Assembly: GCA_943356485.1 (NCBI GenBank)
Contig: CALRFD010000001.1
Coordinates: 55,085-105,333 of the forward strand
Direction of reading: 5' to 3'
DNA from: Patescibacteria group bacterium
Lineage (GTDB): Bacteria; Patescibacteriota; Microgenomatia; Daviesbacterales; UBA10151
DNA length: 50,249 nucleotides
Made by a program: the position numbers and the translations under genes
In this document: positions 1 to 8,145 of the stretch, piece by piece
How the letters are laid out: each line of letters begins with the position of its first letter
Numbering within the stretch: the first letter of the stretch is position 1
The notes under the pieces: generated by a model
What the model was told of the DNA's origin: nothing
Databases searched by the model: none
Seen by the model: only the letters and a program-made list of their open reading frames with translations

Positions 1-158
1 CAGATTTTTTCAGTTCAGCTCTGAGGCTCTTTTGGGTAAGATTAAATTTAAAGGCTTTCAGCTACCCTTCTTGCTATAAAACATCATCTTACTTACTTAT
101 CCTCTTCAACGCCAAAAAAGGATAGCATGAAAGCCACTAGTTTGTCAAGAAAACGGTT

Positions 159-899
159 CTATGCAATCTTTCTGGGGAGAATACCATCATATTCAATCTC
201 TTCGCTGGAAACCCTTCTGTAGGGCTTCTCACGTACCATCTCCTCAAATACATGTGCAACTAAACCTACGACCCTACCAATTAAGAAAAATCCTTTTCCT
301 AACCGGTAGTCAAAACCCATATCAGAAACAACTGCGGCAATTGCCCCGTCTACATTAATTGGAATTTTTTTACCCTTTACTTGTTCCAGCTCTTTTTCAA
401 CATCTTGCGCTAATTTACAATATTCTCCAAAAAACCCTAAAGATTTAGCTTTTTCAAAAATCTGTTTGGCTCTAGGATCTTCTGTATAAACTTTATGTCC
501 AAATCCGGCAATTTTTCCAGCAGAGACAATTACTTTCTCCACCAGTTTTGGAGCGGTTAAACCGCTTTGCAAAAGTCTGGCGCATTCTTCTATTGCCCCA
601 CCGTGAAATTCGCCAACTCCCAGGATTCCAGCTGCCACTGCAGCCTGCATTGGGTTACCTGCACTGGCAGAATTTCTGGCGTTTGTCACAGAAGGCGGAC
701 CCATGCCGTTATCAATTGTAGAAATAAGAATGGCATCCAGCATGGCTTTTTCTTCTTCTGTCGGAAGTTCGCCCTTTAGTTCCAAAAAGATCGCATCAGT
801 AAATGAAACCTTATCTATAAGCTCCGTGATTTTATAGCCATGAATATGCACTTCTTCATTAATTATTCCAGATATAGCTGTCTTCCAGTGTTTGTCCAT
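159..899 (-). CDS. ccl: Citryl-CoA lyase (citrate synthase-fold)
   Basis: The 246-residue protein has the citrate synthase fold and should split citryl-CoA into acetyl-CoA and oxaloacetate in the cytosol. The catalytic triad is visible: His99 in GEFHGGA, His135 in GFGHKVY and Asp184 in NVDGAIA. The C-terminal region (NVDG, then GFFLIGRVVGLVAHVFEE, then KPYRRV) resembles the C-terminal citryl-CoA lyase module of ATP-citrate lyase. The length is close to stand-alone citryl-CoA lyase (about 260 residues) and far below citrate synthase (about 370-430). It lies downstream, on the same strand, of the two citryl-CoA synthetase subunits but is separated from them by a toxin-antitoxin pair and a small opposite-strand gene. 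A short citrate synthase-like protein of other specificity is the main alternative. Confidence 0.85.
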   Translation of the reverse strand: MDKHWKTAISGIINEEVHIHGYKITELIDKVSFTDAIFLELKGELPTEEEKAMLDAILISTIDNGMGPPSVTNARNSASAGNPMQAAVAAGILGVGEFHGGAIEECARLLQSGLTAPKLVEKVIVSAGKIAGFGHKVYTEDPRAKQIFEKAKSLGFFGEYCKLAQDVEKELEQVKGKKIPINVDGAIAAVVSDMGFDYRLGKGFFLIGRVVGLVAHVFEEMVREKPYRRVSSEEIEYDGILPRKIA

Positions 900-956
900 G
901 AAGATACTCTATCGCAAAGAAGATGTATTATCAACTTATCGCTTGTAAACTTCCAC

Positions 957-983
957 TTGACTTCAAAATCATAGTTTTATAAT
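957..983 (+). promoter_or_regulatory. Promoter of the 98-residue ORF, leaderless
   Basis: TTGACT at 957-962 and a perfect TATAAT at 978-983 are separated by 15 bp, shorter than the usual 17. The start codon at 992 is only 8 bp past the -10 box, so the transcript would have almost no leader. The sites support the reality of the small gene that follows. Confidence 0.5.
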
Positions 984-991
984 ATCCGGCC

Positions 992-1288
992 ATGGCACTT
1001 AGAATTGAGGCGGATGTTATTCAACCTCTAACAACTGAGGAAATTACAAAATATTCCGGAAAACCAACAACTCTTGCTCGATTAGACCGAAGACACCCAA
1101 ATCGCTGGATGCTTGTTCAATCTCAACCTACCAATAACTCTTTTAGGCCAAGATATTCTCTTGTTGCATATCAAAATGATCCAGTGCCAATTCTCCATCA
1201 GTTAATTCCTGAGGGTTCAACCGATCTTCAAGTTCACTGCTCAGGTCAAATAGTTGGATCCCCTGCCAAATGGATTAAATCAAAATAA
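992..1288 (+). CDS. Hypothetical protein, 98 residues
   Basis: I do not recognise this protein. It is soluble, with no signal peptide or membrane segment, and fairly rich in proline, arginine and glutamine. It is the only plus-strand gene inside the citrate-cleavage region, between ccl and brnA. A good -10 box lies directly upstream. It ends two bases before a 33-bp copy of sequence from the 3' part of ccsB, so it may belong to the same rearrangement or insertion as the toxin-antitoxin pair. Confidence 0.5.
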   Translation: MALRIEADVIQPLTTEEITKYSGKPTTLARLDRRHPNRWMLVQSQPTNNSFRPRYSLVAYQNDPVPILHQLIPEGSTDLQVHCSGQIVGSPAKWIKSK

Positions 1289-1290
1289 AC

Positions 1291-1323
1291 CTGGTATCTC
1301 ATCCGGGGTTTTGGCAATGATTA
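1291..1323. repeat. 33-bp direct repeat, copy 1 (ccsB fragment)
   Basis: This stretch matches 2036-2068 at 32 of 33 positions. Read on the minus strand it encodes [10 protein letters not shown], the same residues found near the CcsB C-terminus, then runs into a stop. Its right end supplies the stop codon of brnA. The two copies bracket the BrnT/BrnA module. Confidence 0.85.
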
Positions 1324-1599
1324 TTTAACTGCCGCATGAAGTCTTTGAGTTAACCAAAGCCTTGCTAAAGACGAAACGTTTAACCCTTTTTTCCTGGCCT
1401 CTTCTTCCAATTTTTCTTTTGTTTCTTTTTGCAAACGCAAAATTAAAGTCTCCTCTTTTGGTTTATGGAGATCAACTACTATCTTCACATCATCTAATTC
1501 ATCCCAAAATTCTCCCCAATCATGGGTATCCCACCACTTAGCTTCTGCCTCATAGCCCATTTTATCAAAATCAGGAAATTTAAATTTTTTCTTTTTCAT
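1321..1599 (-). CDS. brnA: BrnA-like antitoxin (CopG/ribbon-helix-helix)
   Basis: This 92-residue protein is the likely antitoxin of a type II pair. The N-terminal half is acidic and tryptophan-rich, including WWDTHDWGEFW, which would neutralise the toxin. The C-terminal half, LILRLQKETKEKLEEEARKK then NVSSLARLWL, is a typical ribbon-helix-helix DNA-binding segment. The order toxin first, antitoxin second, with a 20-bp overlap, is the standard BrnT/BrnA arrangement. In this family the antitoxin represses its own operon. Its stop codon falls inside the 33-bp direct repeat. Confidence 0.8.
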   Translation of the reverse strand: MKKKKFKFPDFDKMGYEAEAKWWDTHDWGEFWDELDDVKIVVDLHKPKEETLILRLQKETKEKLEEEARKKGLNVSSLARLWLTQRLHAAVK

Positions 1600-1858
1600 A
1601 TACTACTATCCTTTCTTTTTTAGCTGAATCTCTTGCCATTACTGGATAATAAACTCCTACTCCTTTTCTACTAACAGCTACAGATATAATTCTTGAGCCA
1701 GTCCTACCAATTATTAAATATCTCCCCTTCTTAGCTTTTTTATGAGTAATAATATTCCTAACAACTGATTCCACTTCATCTTGCGCAACACTATGTTTCT
1801 TTATATGTTCAATATTCCACTCATCCCAAATTAATTCTTTAATAATTATCCTAGTCAT
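1580..1858 (-). CDS. brnT: BrnT-like toxin (RelE-fold ribonuclease)
   Basis: This 92-residue protein resembles BrnT, a RelE-like mRNA-cleaving toxin. It has the usual opening, IWDEWNIEHIKKHSVAQDEVE, where the N-x-x-H-x-x-K-H pattern is characteristic. It continues with a strand-rich segment, RYLIIGRTGSRIISVAVSRK, and a basic C-terminus, ARDSAKKERIVVYEKEK. The gene overlaps brnA by 20 bp. The pair sits between ccsB and ccl, flanked by a 33-bp duplication of ccsB sequence, which suggests it was inserted into an older operon. Confidence 0.8.
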   Translation of the reverse strand: MTRIIIKELIWDEWNIEHIKKHSVAQDEVESVVRNIITHKKAKKGRYLIIGRTGSRIISVAVSRKGVGVYYPVMARDSAKKERIVVYEKEKI

Positions 1859-1926
1859 ATTGTATTACATTTGTATTACAAAGGTCAACTATTTCTTTAG
1901 TACTTATTCAGAGTTTCCCGGCATCT

Positions 1927-1997
1927 GTCATTCTGGAGCGTAGCGATAGAATCCAAAAGATCCTATCAGTCGGCTTTTAGCCTCCTTCCAGGATGAC
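1927..1997. repeat. Dispersed inverted repeat, partly inside ccsB
   Basis: The left half starts GTCATTCTGGAG and runs to GATAGAATCC. The right half is the imperfect reverse complement, starting GATCCTATCAG and ending CCAGGATGAC. The two halves can fold into a long imperfect hairpin. Related units occur at 5210, 15494, 15862, 20275 and 38306. The right half encodes the last residues and stop codon of CcsB. Confidence 0.75.
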
Positions 1998-2963
1998 TAC
2001 TGGGAAAGACTGAATAGTTACTTTCTTTAAAAGCTCTGGTATCTCATCCGGGGTTTTGGCGATGATTACTCCAGCTTCCTTTAAGGCATTTATCTTTGAT
2101 TTATAACTGCCTTTATCTCCATAAACTATGGCTCCGGCATGGCCTAATTTTGTGCCAGAGGGAAGTTGTTCTGCAAATAAACCGGAAACAAATGCCACAA
2201 CCGGTTTTGTGAACTTTCCCCCTGCCTTGCTGGCAGGCAGGCTTTCCCCTTTCCTCTTTCCCCTAATTAATTCTGCCGCATCCTCTTCATAAGTTCCGCC
2301 AATTTCTCCAAAAATAACCACAGCCTCTGTTTGTGGATCTTTTTCAAAATCCATTAATAAATCTGCAAAAGTAGTCCCCTCTAAAATATCTCCGCCAATA
2401 CCGACAACAGTACTTTGTCCCATTCCAGCTTTGGTTAAAATCCAGGAAACCTCAGATGCCATTCCTCCAGATTTAGATATTACTCCGATATTTCCTTTTC
2501 GGAAAACTGACCGCGGATCTTCTCCGCCAATGCTGCCTACTTTTCCTATTCCTGAAGAAATAATTCCAATTGAACTTGGTCCTACGATTTGTACTTTCCC
2601 CTTGACCCTTTCCCCTTGACCCTTTGCTAAAGCGATCATTTTAGCGGTATCTTGAATAGGTACATGCTCGGTTAAGATATTTATTAACTCAATGCCTGAC
2701 TCAATTGCCTCAGAAACCGCCCCCAGGGCGGCAAAAGCCGGCACAGAGACAAAAGAAGTATTAATTCCTGAATGATTCTCCATTGCCTCTTTTACGCTGT
2801 TATATACAGGCACGCCGTAAATCTCCTGTCCACCCTTACCCGGAGTAACCCCTGCCAGCACTTTAGTGCCATAATTTTTCATCTGCAAAGCTACCTTGGC
2901 GCCTTCCTTGCCGGTAATGCCTTGGACTAGAACTTTTGTTTGTTCATTAATTAATATACTCAT
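1977..2963 (-). CDS. ccsB: Citryl-CoA synthetase small subunit (ACL/SucD-like)
   Basis: The 328-residue CoA-binding and phosphohistidine subunit probably works with CcsA to make citryl-CoA from citrate, ATP and Co[22 protein letters not shown] is the CoA-binding Rossmann start. The active histidine is His275 in [13 protein letters not shown]-citrate lyase-like signatures replace those of SucD: SKSGGM where SucD has SRSGTL, GPSSIG where SucD has GPNCPG, and an added [11 protein letters not shown] longer ORF reaches 3035, but family alignment favours the Met at 2963. Residues about 114-123 and 234-251 look like insertions encoded by dispersed repeats, and the C-terminal tail [10 protein letters not shown] is encoded by another repeat. 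Succinyl-CoA synthetase alpha is the less likely alternative. Confidence 0.82.
   Translation of the reverse strand: MSILINEQTKVLVQGITGKEGAKVALQMKNYGTKVLAGVTPGKGGQEIYGVPVYNSVKEAMENHSGINTSFVSVPAFAALGAVSEAIESGIELINILTEHVPIQDTAKMIALAKGQGERVKGKVQIVGPSSIGIISSGIGKVGSIGGEDPRSVFRKGNIGVISKSGGMASEVSWILTKAGMGQSTVVGIGGDILEGTTFADLLMDFEKDPQTEAVVIFGEIGGTYEEDAAELIRGKRKGESLPASKAGGKFTKPVVAFVSGLFAEQLPSGTKLGHAGAIVYGDKGSYKSKINALKEAGVIIAKTPDEIPELLKKVTIQSFPVVILEGG
2036..2068. repeat. 33-bp direct repeat, copy 2 (inside ccsB)
   Basis: This is the partner of 1291-1323, with one A/G difference. Here it lies in the expected reading context of the CcsB C-terminal helix, so it is the more likely original copy. Confidence 0.85.
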
Positions 2964-3052
2964 AAGTATCTCAGGTTTCCTAAACAACCAAGGTATAGGT
3001 GGTACGACTGCTTCAGGTAAGAAGACAAAAATCATAAACCAGACAATAAAAC

Positions 3053-4582
3053 CTATTCTACTATGTTAGTTAGTCGGTCTAGCTCAGCTTCTCCCAGATG
3101 GGATCTTAATTTAGTCAGAGCTTCGCTTCTGGTGGGTTCTATCTCATCTTCACTCGCTTGTATAAATGCATCTACAAATTTATCAACAAGTGCACGGATT
3201 TTTTTGTCATCGGCTGTACTATGTAACGCTAGCTTAACAGTTGCCATGGTTGTAGCTTGCAAAGTTTTAGACATATTACCGAGATAATCAACAATATTAC
3301 CCAGCTTTTCTGCGGACATCTCGTCTAATGATCTCTCTGATAATTCATCCACTAAGTGTTGTATTTCCGCACTCTGTCTTTCTCCAACAGCCTGAAGATT
3401 ATCAATCAATGCATTGGGTGCTTGATCTAAAGATAGCTTTTCTACTAGTGCATAGAAAATAGTTTCGGTCGATGTAATACGCATGCCGGCACTATCTGAT
3501 ATGATACGCGCAAGCTCTCCTAGAAATGATCCTTGTGTAATGTCTTTTTCGTCAGCAGCCCTTTGAGCTAACGCAGCCATAGTGTCTACATAGCCACTTC
3601 CAGACACACGCAAGACAACCTCCTTAACAGAAGACTCTCCTCTGGGTACACTTATGTGCCTGAGATAATTGATCGGGTCATAAACCCGCAAATCCAAACC
3701 GTAAGACTTACGCGTTAATAGCTCTCCCCATCGTCTTAACATTGCAAGGGATGTATCAGGATCACGCGCTAAAATCACCTGAATAGCGTCACTTGATAGT
3801 TTTGTAAATTTCTCCAGCTGGTCAGGATAAGTTTTTATAGTCCTCCAATTTCCATCAGTAAATTCTCCAGTTAAATTGGCTGTCCAAAGTAGCCCACAAA
3901 GACTTTGTATATTGTAAATAGCCAGCTGATCCACTTGAGCGATTACCCTTTCATCCACTTGATGCTGCATACTATCAGGGAAATAACCCCTGGTAAGTAT
4001 TTCTAAAGCTTGTTCAAGCTGAGGAAAAAGCGCTGACATAAAAGCTGTTCTTAGGTCTGTGCGGGTATCAGGTTTAGCTACAAGACCTGCAAGTCCGCTG
4101 AAAACAAGCGCTTGCTTATCTATAAGGTCTTTGGCAAAAACAGGATACACAAACAATCCTCCAGCTATCGCATCACTGACTGATTGGACAGTTGGAGCCA
4201 CCACTGCTGTATTTGTAAAATCCCCCTTAGCTGTCCTTATTAATTCCATTGCTGCCAAACTATTGGCTAGACCAGCTACTCTGTCATTTAGTTCCAATAG
4301 TGCTTGATCACCGCCTTCTACTATTACTTCACCTGTTTTTCTTAAATCTTGTATTCCATCACCTGAGTCAGGGGCAAGTCCATAATAATTATTAAAATCT
4401 TCTATCTTGCCGAGTGCGATTTGATACAACGCCACCACACCAGATTGCTGCTCTGCAGAGATAGGAATGATAGGTCGTTCGGGATTATTAACTAAAGGCT
4501 TCTCGAAACGAGTGAAAGAACGGGATATATTAGACGGAAGACTACCGGTCAGAATTAAATCATCGTGATGTTCTGTCATCAT
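3053..4582 (-). CDS. Hypothetical protein in the citrate-cleavage operon
   Basis: I do not recognise this 509-residue protein. It has no signal peptide, membrane helix or metal motif that I can see. It appears largely alpha-helical, with long amphipathic stretches and many Ala, Leu, Asp and Glu residues, and lacks nucleotide-binding loops. It is 15 bp downstream of ccsA and about 90 bp upstream of ccsB on the same strand, so it is probably co-transcribed with both. An accessory or scaffold role for the enzyme is possible but is only inferred from position. Insertion of an unrelated gene is equally possible, given the other insertions here. Confidence 0.7.
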   Translation of the reverse strand: MMTEHHDDLILTGSLPSNISRSFTRFEKPLVNNPERPIIPISAEQQSGVVALYQIALGKIEDFNNYYGLAPDSGDGIQDLRKTGEVIVEGGDQALLELNDRVAGLANSLAAMELIRTAKGDFTNTAVVAPTVQSVSDAIAGGLFVYPVFAKDLIDKQALVFSGLAGLVAKPDTRTDLRTAFMSALFPQLEQALEILTRGYFPDSMQHQVDERVIAQVDQLAIYNIQSLCGLLWTANLTGEFTDGNWRTIKTYPDQLEKFTKLSSDAIQVILARDPDTSLAMLRRWGELLTRKSYGLDLRVYDPINYLRHISVPRGESSVKEVVLRVSGSGYVDTMAALAQRAADEKDITQGSFLGELARIISDSAGMRITSTETIFYALVEKLSLDQAPNALIDNLQAVGERQSAEIQHLVDELSERSLDEMSAEKLGNIVDYLGNMSKTLQATTMATVKLALHSTADDKKIRALVDKFVDAFIQASEDEIEPTRSEALTKLRSHLGEAELDRLTNIVE

Positions 4583-4597
4583 TAAAGTATATTATAC

Positions 4598-5884
4598 TCA
4601 TTGTCTATATGCCAACTTCACCATAATCTTCGCAGTTGCACTCATTGGGGTTTCACGGCCATAAATATGAAAATCAAAGCCTTCTTTCTTTCCTACTTCC
4701 CGAAGCATTGTAAAAGCCTCTTCATCCCTTGGCCCGCCTCTTCTGATCACAATCGGATAAGTTGGTTTAGGATTTACCTCTCTCAATCCTTCTACAAATC
4801 CCATTAATGTTTCATATATATCTGTAAAATTCGCTGTTCCTCCCACAATCCAACATCCTTTTAATCCTTTTTTGGAAAGCACCAGTTTTGTGAGCTTTTT
4901 TAATTTCTCACGCGGTGGATTACCAGAATGCTCAGTATAATTGGCAGGTTTGCCGCCAAAAGCAATAAGAGAATCCATATTCACCACCGATCCACCACCT
5001 CCTGCAGCAATTACGGCAATATCGCCATCTAAATCCCAATAAACAGATCCTGCAGTTCCTCGATGATCGCCTTTGTCGATTTTCCTGGCTTCAATTTCTG
5101 CCTCTGTTGGGGCTCTGCCAAAAAGGCTTCTTCCTTCATATTTTATTTCTCTTCTAAAATCTGCATCGTCATCCAGGATAACTTTAGCGTCAAGTGCGTA
5201 AATAACTTTGTCATTCAGAGGAACCGAAGGCGACGTAGGAATCTTTCTTTCAAGAAAATCAAGATTGCCACGCTCTCCGCCAGTTGGCGGATCGCTCGCA
5301 ATGACAGGAGAAGAAACAACCACCAATGGATTTATCTCAACCAACTCACAATCATACTTTGTAAATACCTGCCAGAGCTTTAACGCTGTTTCCAAAAGTT
5401 CTTCTGGTAAGATTCCACCTCCGAAGATTCCACCTCCGAGGTGTAATCGTATTTCTTCACCTCCGAGGTGTAACATGGTCAAAATATTGATTGGATAACT
5501 CTTTGCTCCCTTTTTCTCTACTCCTGTCCCCCCTTTACCAAATGTCATAATCGGAGTCCTGGTTTCTGTAGAATAAGAAAATGACAAATAATACTCTTCA
5601 TCATAAGTAATCATTTCCTCTACCAAAATTCTACTTACTTTCTCTCCGTTTACTGTTGTATTGAAAAGTTTTTTTATACTGTCGCCTACTGCCTGTTGCC
5701 TATCCACTCTGACAATCCCACCTGATTGTGCACGTTTTCCAGATAAAGTTTGCACTTTCAGTACTAAAGGTGCTTTTACTCCCATTTCATCTAATCTATC
5801 TGACATACTGACTAACTGACTAACTGGTACATTAATCCCACAATTTTTAAATAACTTTTTCCCCTCAAATTCATAAAGAAGCAT
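4598..5884 (-). CDS. ccsA: Citryl-CoA synthetase large subunit (ATP-grasp)
   Basis: The 428-residue ATP-grasp subunit matches the N-terminal part of ATP-citrate lyase and the stand-alone citryl-CoA synthetase large subunit. The ATP-grasp fold shows KVQTLSGKRAQSGG (residues 43-56), ELVEINPLVV (180-189) and ALDAKV. The later AAGGGGSVV, then KPANYTEHSGNP, are ACL-type. The citrate-binding signature is present: GGTANFTDIY, with Asn352 and Thr354, and IRRGGP, with Arg381 and Arg382. Succinyl-CoA synthetases lack these. Residues about 194-225 are a 32-residue insertion encoded exactly by a 96-bp inverted repeat, and residues 137-158 are locally repetitive. The ATG is about 6 bp past a -10 box. Confidence 0.85.
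   Translation of the reverse strand: MLLYEFEGKKLFKNCGINVPVSQLVSMSDRLDEMGVKAPLVLKVQTLSGKRAQSGGIVRVDRQQAVGDSIKKLFNTTVNGEKVSRILVEEMITYDEEYYLSFSYSTETRTPIMTFGKGGTGVEKKGAKSYPINILTMLHLGGEEIRLHLGGGIFGGGILPEELLETALKLWQVFTKYDCELVEINPLVVVSSPVIASDPPTGGERGNLDFLERKIPTSPSVPLNDKVIYALDAKVILDDDADFRREIKYEGRSLFGRAPTEAEIEARKIDKGDHRGTAGSVYWDLDGDIAVIAAGGGGSVVNMDSLIAFGGKPANYTEHSGNPPREKLKKLTKLVLSKKGLKGCWIVGGTANFTDIYETLMGFVEGLREVNPKPTYPIVIRRGGPRDEEAFTMLREVGKKEGFDFHIYGRETPMSATAKIMVKLAYRQ
5210..5305. repeat. 96-bp inverted repeat in-frame within ccsA
   Basis: The sequence begins GTCATTCAGAGGAACCGAAG, passes through GAATCTTTC, and returns through AAGATTGCCACG to CGCTCGCAATGAC. It consists of two head-to-head units of the same dispersed family. 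Its length is exactly 32 codons, so the ccsA frame is preserved. Confidence 0.8.
5411..5473. repeat. Short palindromic direct repeats in ccsA
   Basis: CACCTCCGAGGTGTAA occurs at 5431-5446 and again at 5458-5473, and its core CACCTCCGAGGTG is a near-perfect palindrome. GATTCCACCTCCGA is also duplicated just to the left. In CcsA this encodes the repetitive LHLGGEEIRLHLGGGIFGGG segment. Confidence 0.7.
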
Positions 5885-5890
5885 GGAAAA

Positions 5891-5912
5891 AGTATAGCAT
5901 AAGTGATATGAT
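5891..5912. promoter_or_regulatory. Divergent promoters for ccsA and tdh
   Basis: On the minus strand a TGnTATACT extended -10 (box at 5891-5896) lies about 6 bp before the ccsA ATG, implying a leaderless message. On the plus strand TGATATGAT (box at 5907-5912) is an extended -10 about 20 bp before the tdh start. The two boxes lie back to back in a 48-bp gap, so one bound protein could affect both operons. Confidence 0.5.
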
Positions 5913-5932
5913 CCTAAGTTACTGCTTTAAGT

Positions 5933-6952
5933 ATGGTAAAAGATTTAATGCTGGCTGTTTTAAAAGAGAAGGCTGCTCCTGGTGTAACTCTAAAGCAAGT
6001 ACCCATTCCCAAACCGCAAAAAGACGAAGTCTTAGTAAAAGTTATCTATGCCTCAATTTGCGGAACTGATATTGGTATTTATGATTGGATTCCCTGGGCT
6101 GCATCCCACATCAAACCCCCGACCATTATTGGCCATGAAATAGTTGGAAAAGTGATAGAAATAAATTCAGATAAGAAAACTGATATTCAAGTTGGTGATT
6201 TAGTTTCTTCTGAAACTCATATATTTTGCCTGAATTGTTATCAATGTATGATTAAAAATTACCATATTTGTGAGAATATGAACCTGTTTGGAATCGGACG
6301 AAACGGTGGCTTTGCGCAATACGCCACCATCCCTTTAAAAACTACCTGGAAAAACGACCCTTCAATCCCTGTTGAGTTTATGAGCGCCCAAGAACCATTA
6401 GGCAACGCTGTTCATTGTGTGACTAAAGCAGGAGTTAAGAATAAAAAAGTTTTAATCATGGGGCTGGGACCTGTTGGCCTTTGTGCCGGCGCAGTCAGCA
6501 AAGCAATGGGTGCTAAAGAAGTAGTTGGGATCAACGATGAACCTTACCGAAGACAAATTGCTGAAAAAATGGGCTTCGATCGAATCTTAAGTAAATTAGA
6601 TGAAAAAGAATACTCCACCTTTGATGTAGTTTTAGAGATGAGCGGCAATAGATTAGGGATAGATATTGCTTTTGAAGCAGTCAGGATTGGGGGTAAGTTC
6701 GTGGCTTTTGGCATACCTAAAGAAAATGTGTCCATTGATTGGGGAAAGCATATGATCAATAAAGAGTTAACTATCCTTTCTGTTTTTGGCCGAAGGCTTT
6801 GGGAAACCTGGAAACAAACCAGTAAATTATTAAAAAGTAAAAAAATTGATCTCTCTCCTTTAATTACCCATAAATTTAAACTTAAAGATTTTGAAAAAGC
6901 CATGACTTTGATGAAAAGCAGAAAATGCGGTAAGATTCTTCTGGAACCATGA
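5933..6952 (+). CDS. tdh: L-threonine 3-dehydrogenase
   Basis: The 339-residue zinc-dependent medium-chain dehydrogenase should oxidise threonine with NAD+ to 2-amino-3-ketobutyrate. Visible features are the catalytic zinc site SICGTD with GHE, the structural zinc cluster [15 protein letters not shown], and the NAD-binding loop GLGPVG. Family-typical stretches include [22 protein letters not shown] and GRRLWETW, all close to E. coli Tdh. An internal ATG at 5948 fits the usual family start better, and the first five residues may be extra. The stop overlaps the kbl start as ATGA, so the two genes are translationally coupled. Their pairing strongly supports threonine as the substrate. Confidence 0.9.
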   Translation: MVKDLMLAVLKEKAAPGVTLKQVPIPKPQKDEVLVKVIYASICGTDIGIYDWIPWAASHIKPPTIIGHEIVGKVIEINSDKKTDIQVGDLVSSETHIFCLNCYQCMIKNYHICENMNLFGIGRNGGFAQYATIPLKTTWKNDPSIPVEFMSAQEPLGNAVHCVTKAGVKNKKVLIMGLGPVGLCAGAVSKAMGAKEVVGINDEPYRRQIAEKMGFDRILSKLDEKEYSTFDVVLEMSGNRLGIDIAFEAVRIGGKFVAFGIPKENVSIDWGKHMINKELTILSVFGRRLWETWKQTSKLLKSKKIDLSPLITHKFKLKDFEKAMTLMKSRKCGKILLEP

Positions 6953-8145
6953 GTATTACAAATTTCTATGAAAAATTGGATGAATTAGTAAAATCAGGTA
7001 AGCCACCTCGTGTTATTGAATCAGGAGAAGGCGCATATTTAACCATTGATGGTAAGAAAAAATTAAACTTTTGCTCCAGTCATTATTTAGGGTTAGCAGT
7101 CTCTGACAGGTTAAAAAAAGCCATAAAAACAGCAGTTGATAAATACGGAATTGGTACAGGCTATCGAACCCTGGCAGGTACTCATACTCTGCATATACAA
7201 CTGGAAGAAGCCTTAGCCCGCTTTAAAAACGCTGAAGCGGCTATTATATTTACCGGCGGCTATATGGCTAACTGTGCTGCGATTTCCACTATCCTAAGCA
7301 AAGAAGATATTGTGATCTCAGATGAGTTAAACCATGCCTCAATTATTGATGCCATCAGGCTTTCTCAGGTAAAAAATAAATTTGTCTACAAACATAAAGA
7401 TGTGACAGATCTGGAAGCAAAACTAACCGAGGCAGACAGATTAAGAAAAACTCCCAAAGAAAATGGCGAAGAGCCAATTATTTTAATTGTGACTGATGGA
7501 GTATTTTCCATGGATGGAGACTTGGCTCCCTTACCTCAAATAGTAAAATTAGCCAGAAAATACCAGGCTTTAACTATGGTTGATGATGCACACGGTGAAG
7601 GAGTTTTAGGCAAAGGTGGCAGAGGGATTGTTGACCATTTCAACTTGCATGGACAAATCGATATTGAAGTTGGCACGCTTTCCAAAGCCTTTAGTGTGAT
7701 GGGAGGATTTATCACCGGCAAAAAAGAACTGATTAACTTTTACAAACAAAAAGCCAGGCAATTTTTATTCTCTAATGCCCTGACAATTGCAGACACAGCC
7801 GCAGTTTTAGAAGGAGTAAAAATCCTGCAGAAATCAGACCGGTTAGTCAAGAAATTATGGGATAACACTAGATATATTAAGGATGAGTTTGAAAAATTAG
7901 GCTTTGATACTGGTCAATCGCAAACCCCTATTACTCCGGTGATGTTACCTGATGAGGATTTGGCCAGGGAATTTAGCGCTAAGCTTTTTGACTTAGGTGT
8001 TTTTGCGACACCAATTGTTTTTCCCATGGTTCAAAAAGGCAAAGCCCGCATTAGAGTTATTCCCTCTGCTTCTCACTCCAAAAAAGATTTAGATTTTGGA
8101 ATTAAAATGTTTGAAAAAGTCGGGAAAGAGTTGAAAGTTATTTAA
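6949..8145 (+). CDS. kbl: 2-amino-3-ketobutyrate CoA ligase
   Basis: This 398-residue PLP enzyme of the alpha-oxoamine synthase family should convert 2-amino-3-ketobutyrate and CoA to glycine and acetyl-Co[12 protein letters not shown] and [19 protein letters not shown] mark the N-terminal part. [13 protein letters not shown] and [11 protein letters not shown] carry the PLP-binding Asp, and [12 protein letters not shown] holds the PLP lysine. The family also includes 8-amino-7-oxononanoate synthase, but the overlap with tdh decides the call. It ends convergently with the following gene, sharing 8 bp. Confidence 0.9.
   Translation: MSITNFYEKLDELVKSGKPPRVIESGEGAYLTIDGKKKLNFCSSHYLGLAVSDRLKKAIKTAVDKYGIGTGYRTLAGTHTLHIQLEEALARFKNAEAAIIFTGGYMANCAAISTILSKEDIVISDELNHASIIDAIRLSQVKNKFVYKHKDVTDLEAKLTEADRLRKTPKENGEEPIILIVTDGVFSMDGDLAPLPQIVKLARKYQALTMVDDAHGEGVLGKGGRGIVDHFNLHGQIDIEVGTLSKAFSVMGGFITGKKELINFYKQKARQFLFSNALTIADTAAVLEGVKILQKSDRLVKKLWDNTRYIKDEFEKLGFDTGQSQTPITPVMLPDEDLAREFSAKLFDLGVFATPIVFPMVQKGKARIRVIPSASHSKKDLDFGIKMFEKVGKELKVI

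Noticed and set aside
1977..5884. Plain succinyl-CoA synthetase (sucC/sucD)
   Set aside because: Both subunits carry ATP-citrate lyase type motifs (NFT, RRGGP, SKSGGM) absent from SucC/SucD, and a citryl-CoA lyase lies in the same cluster.
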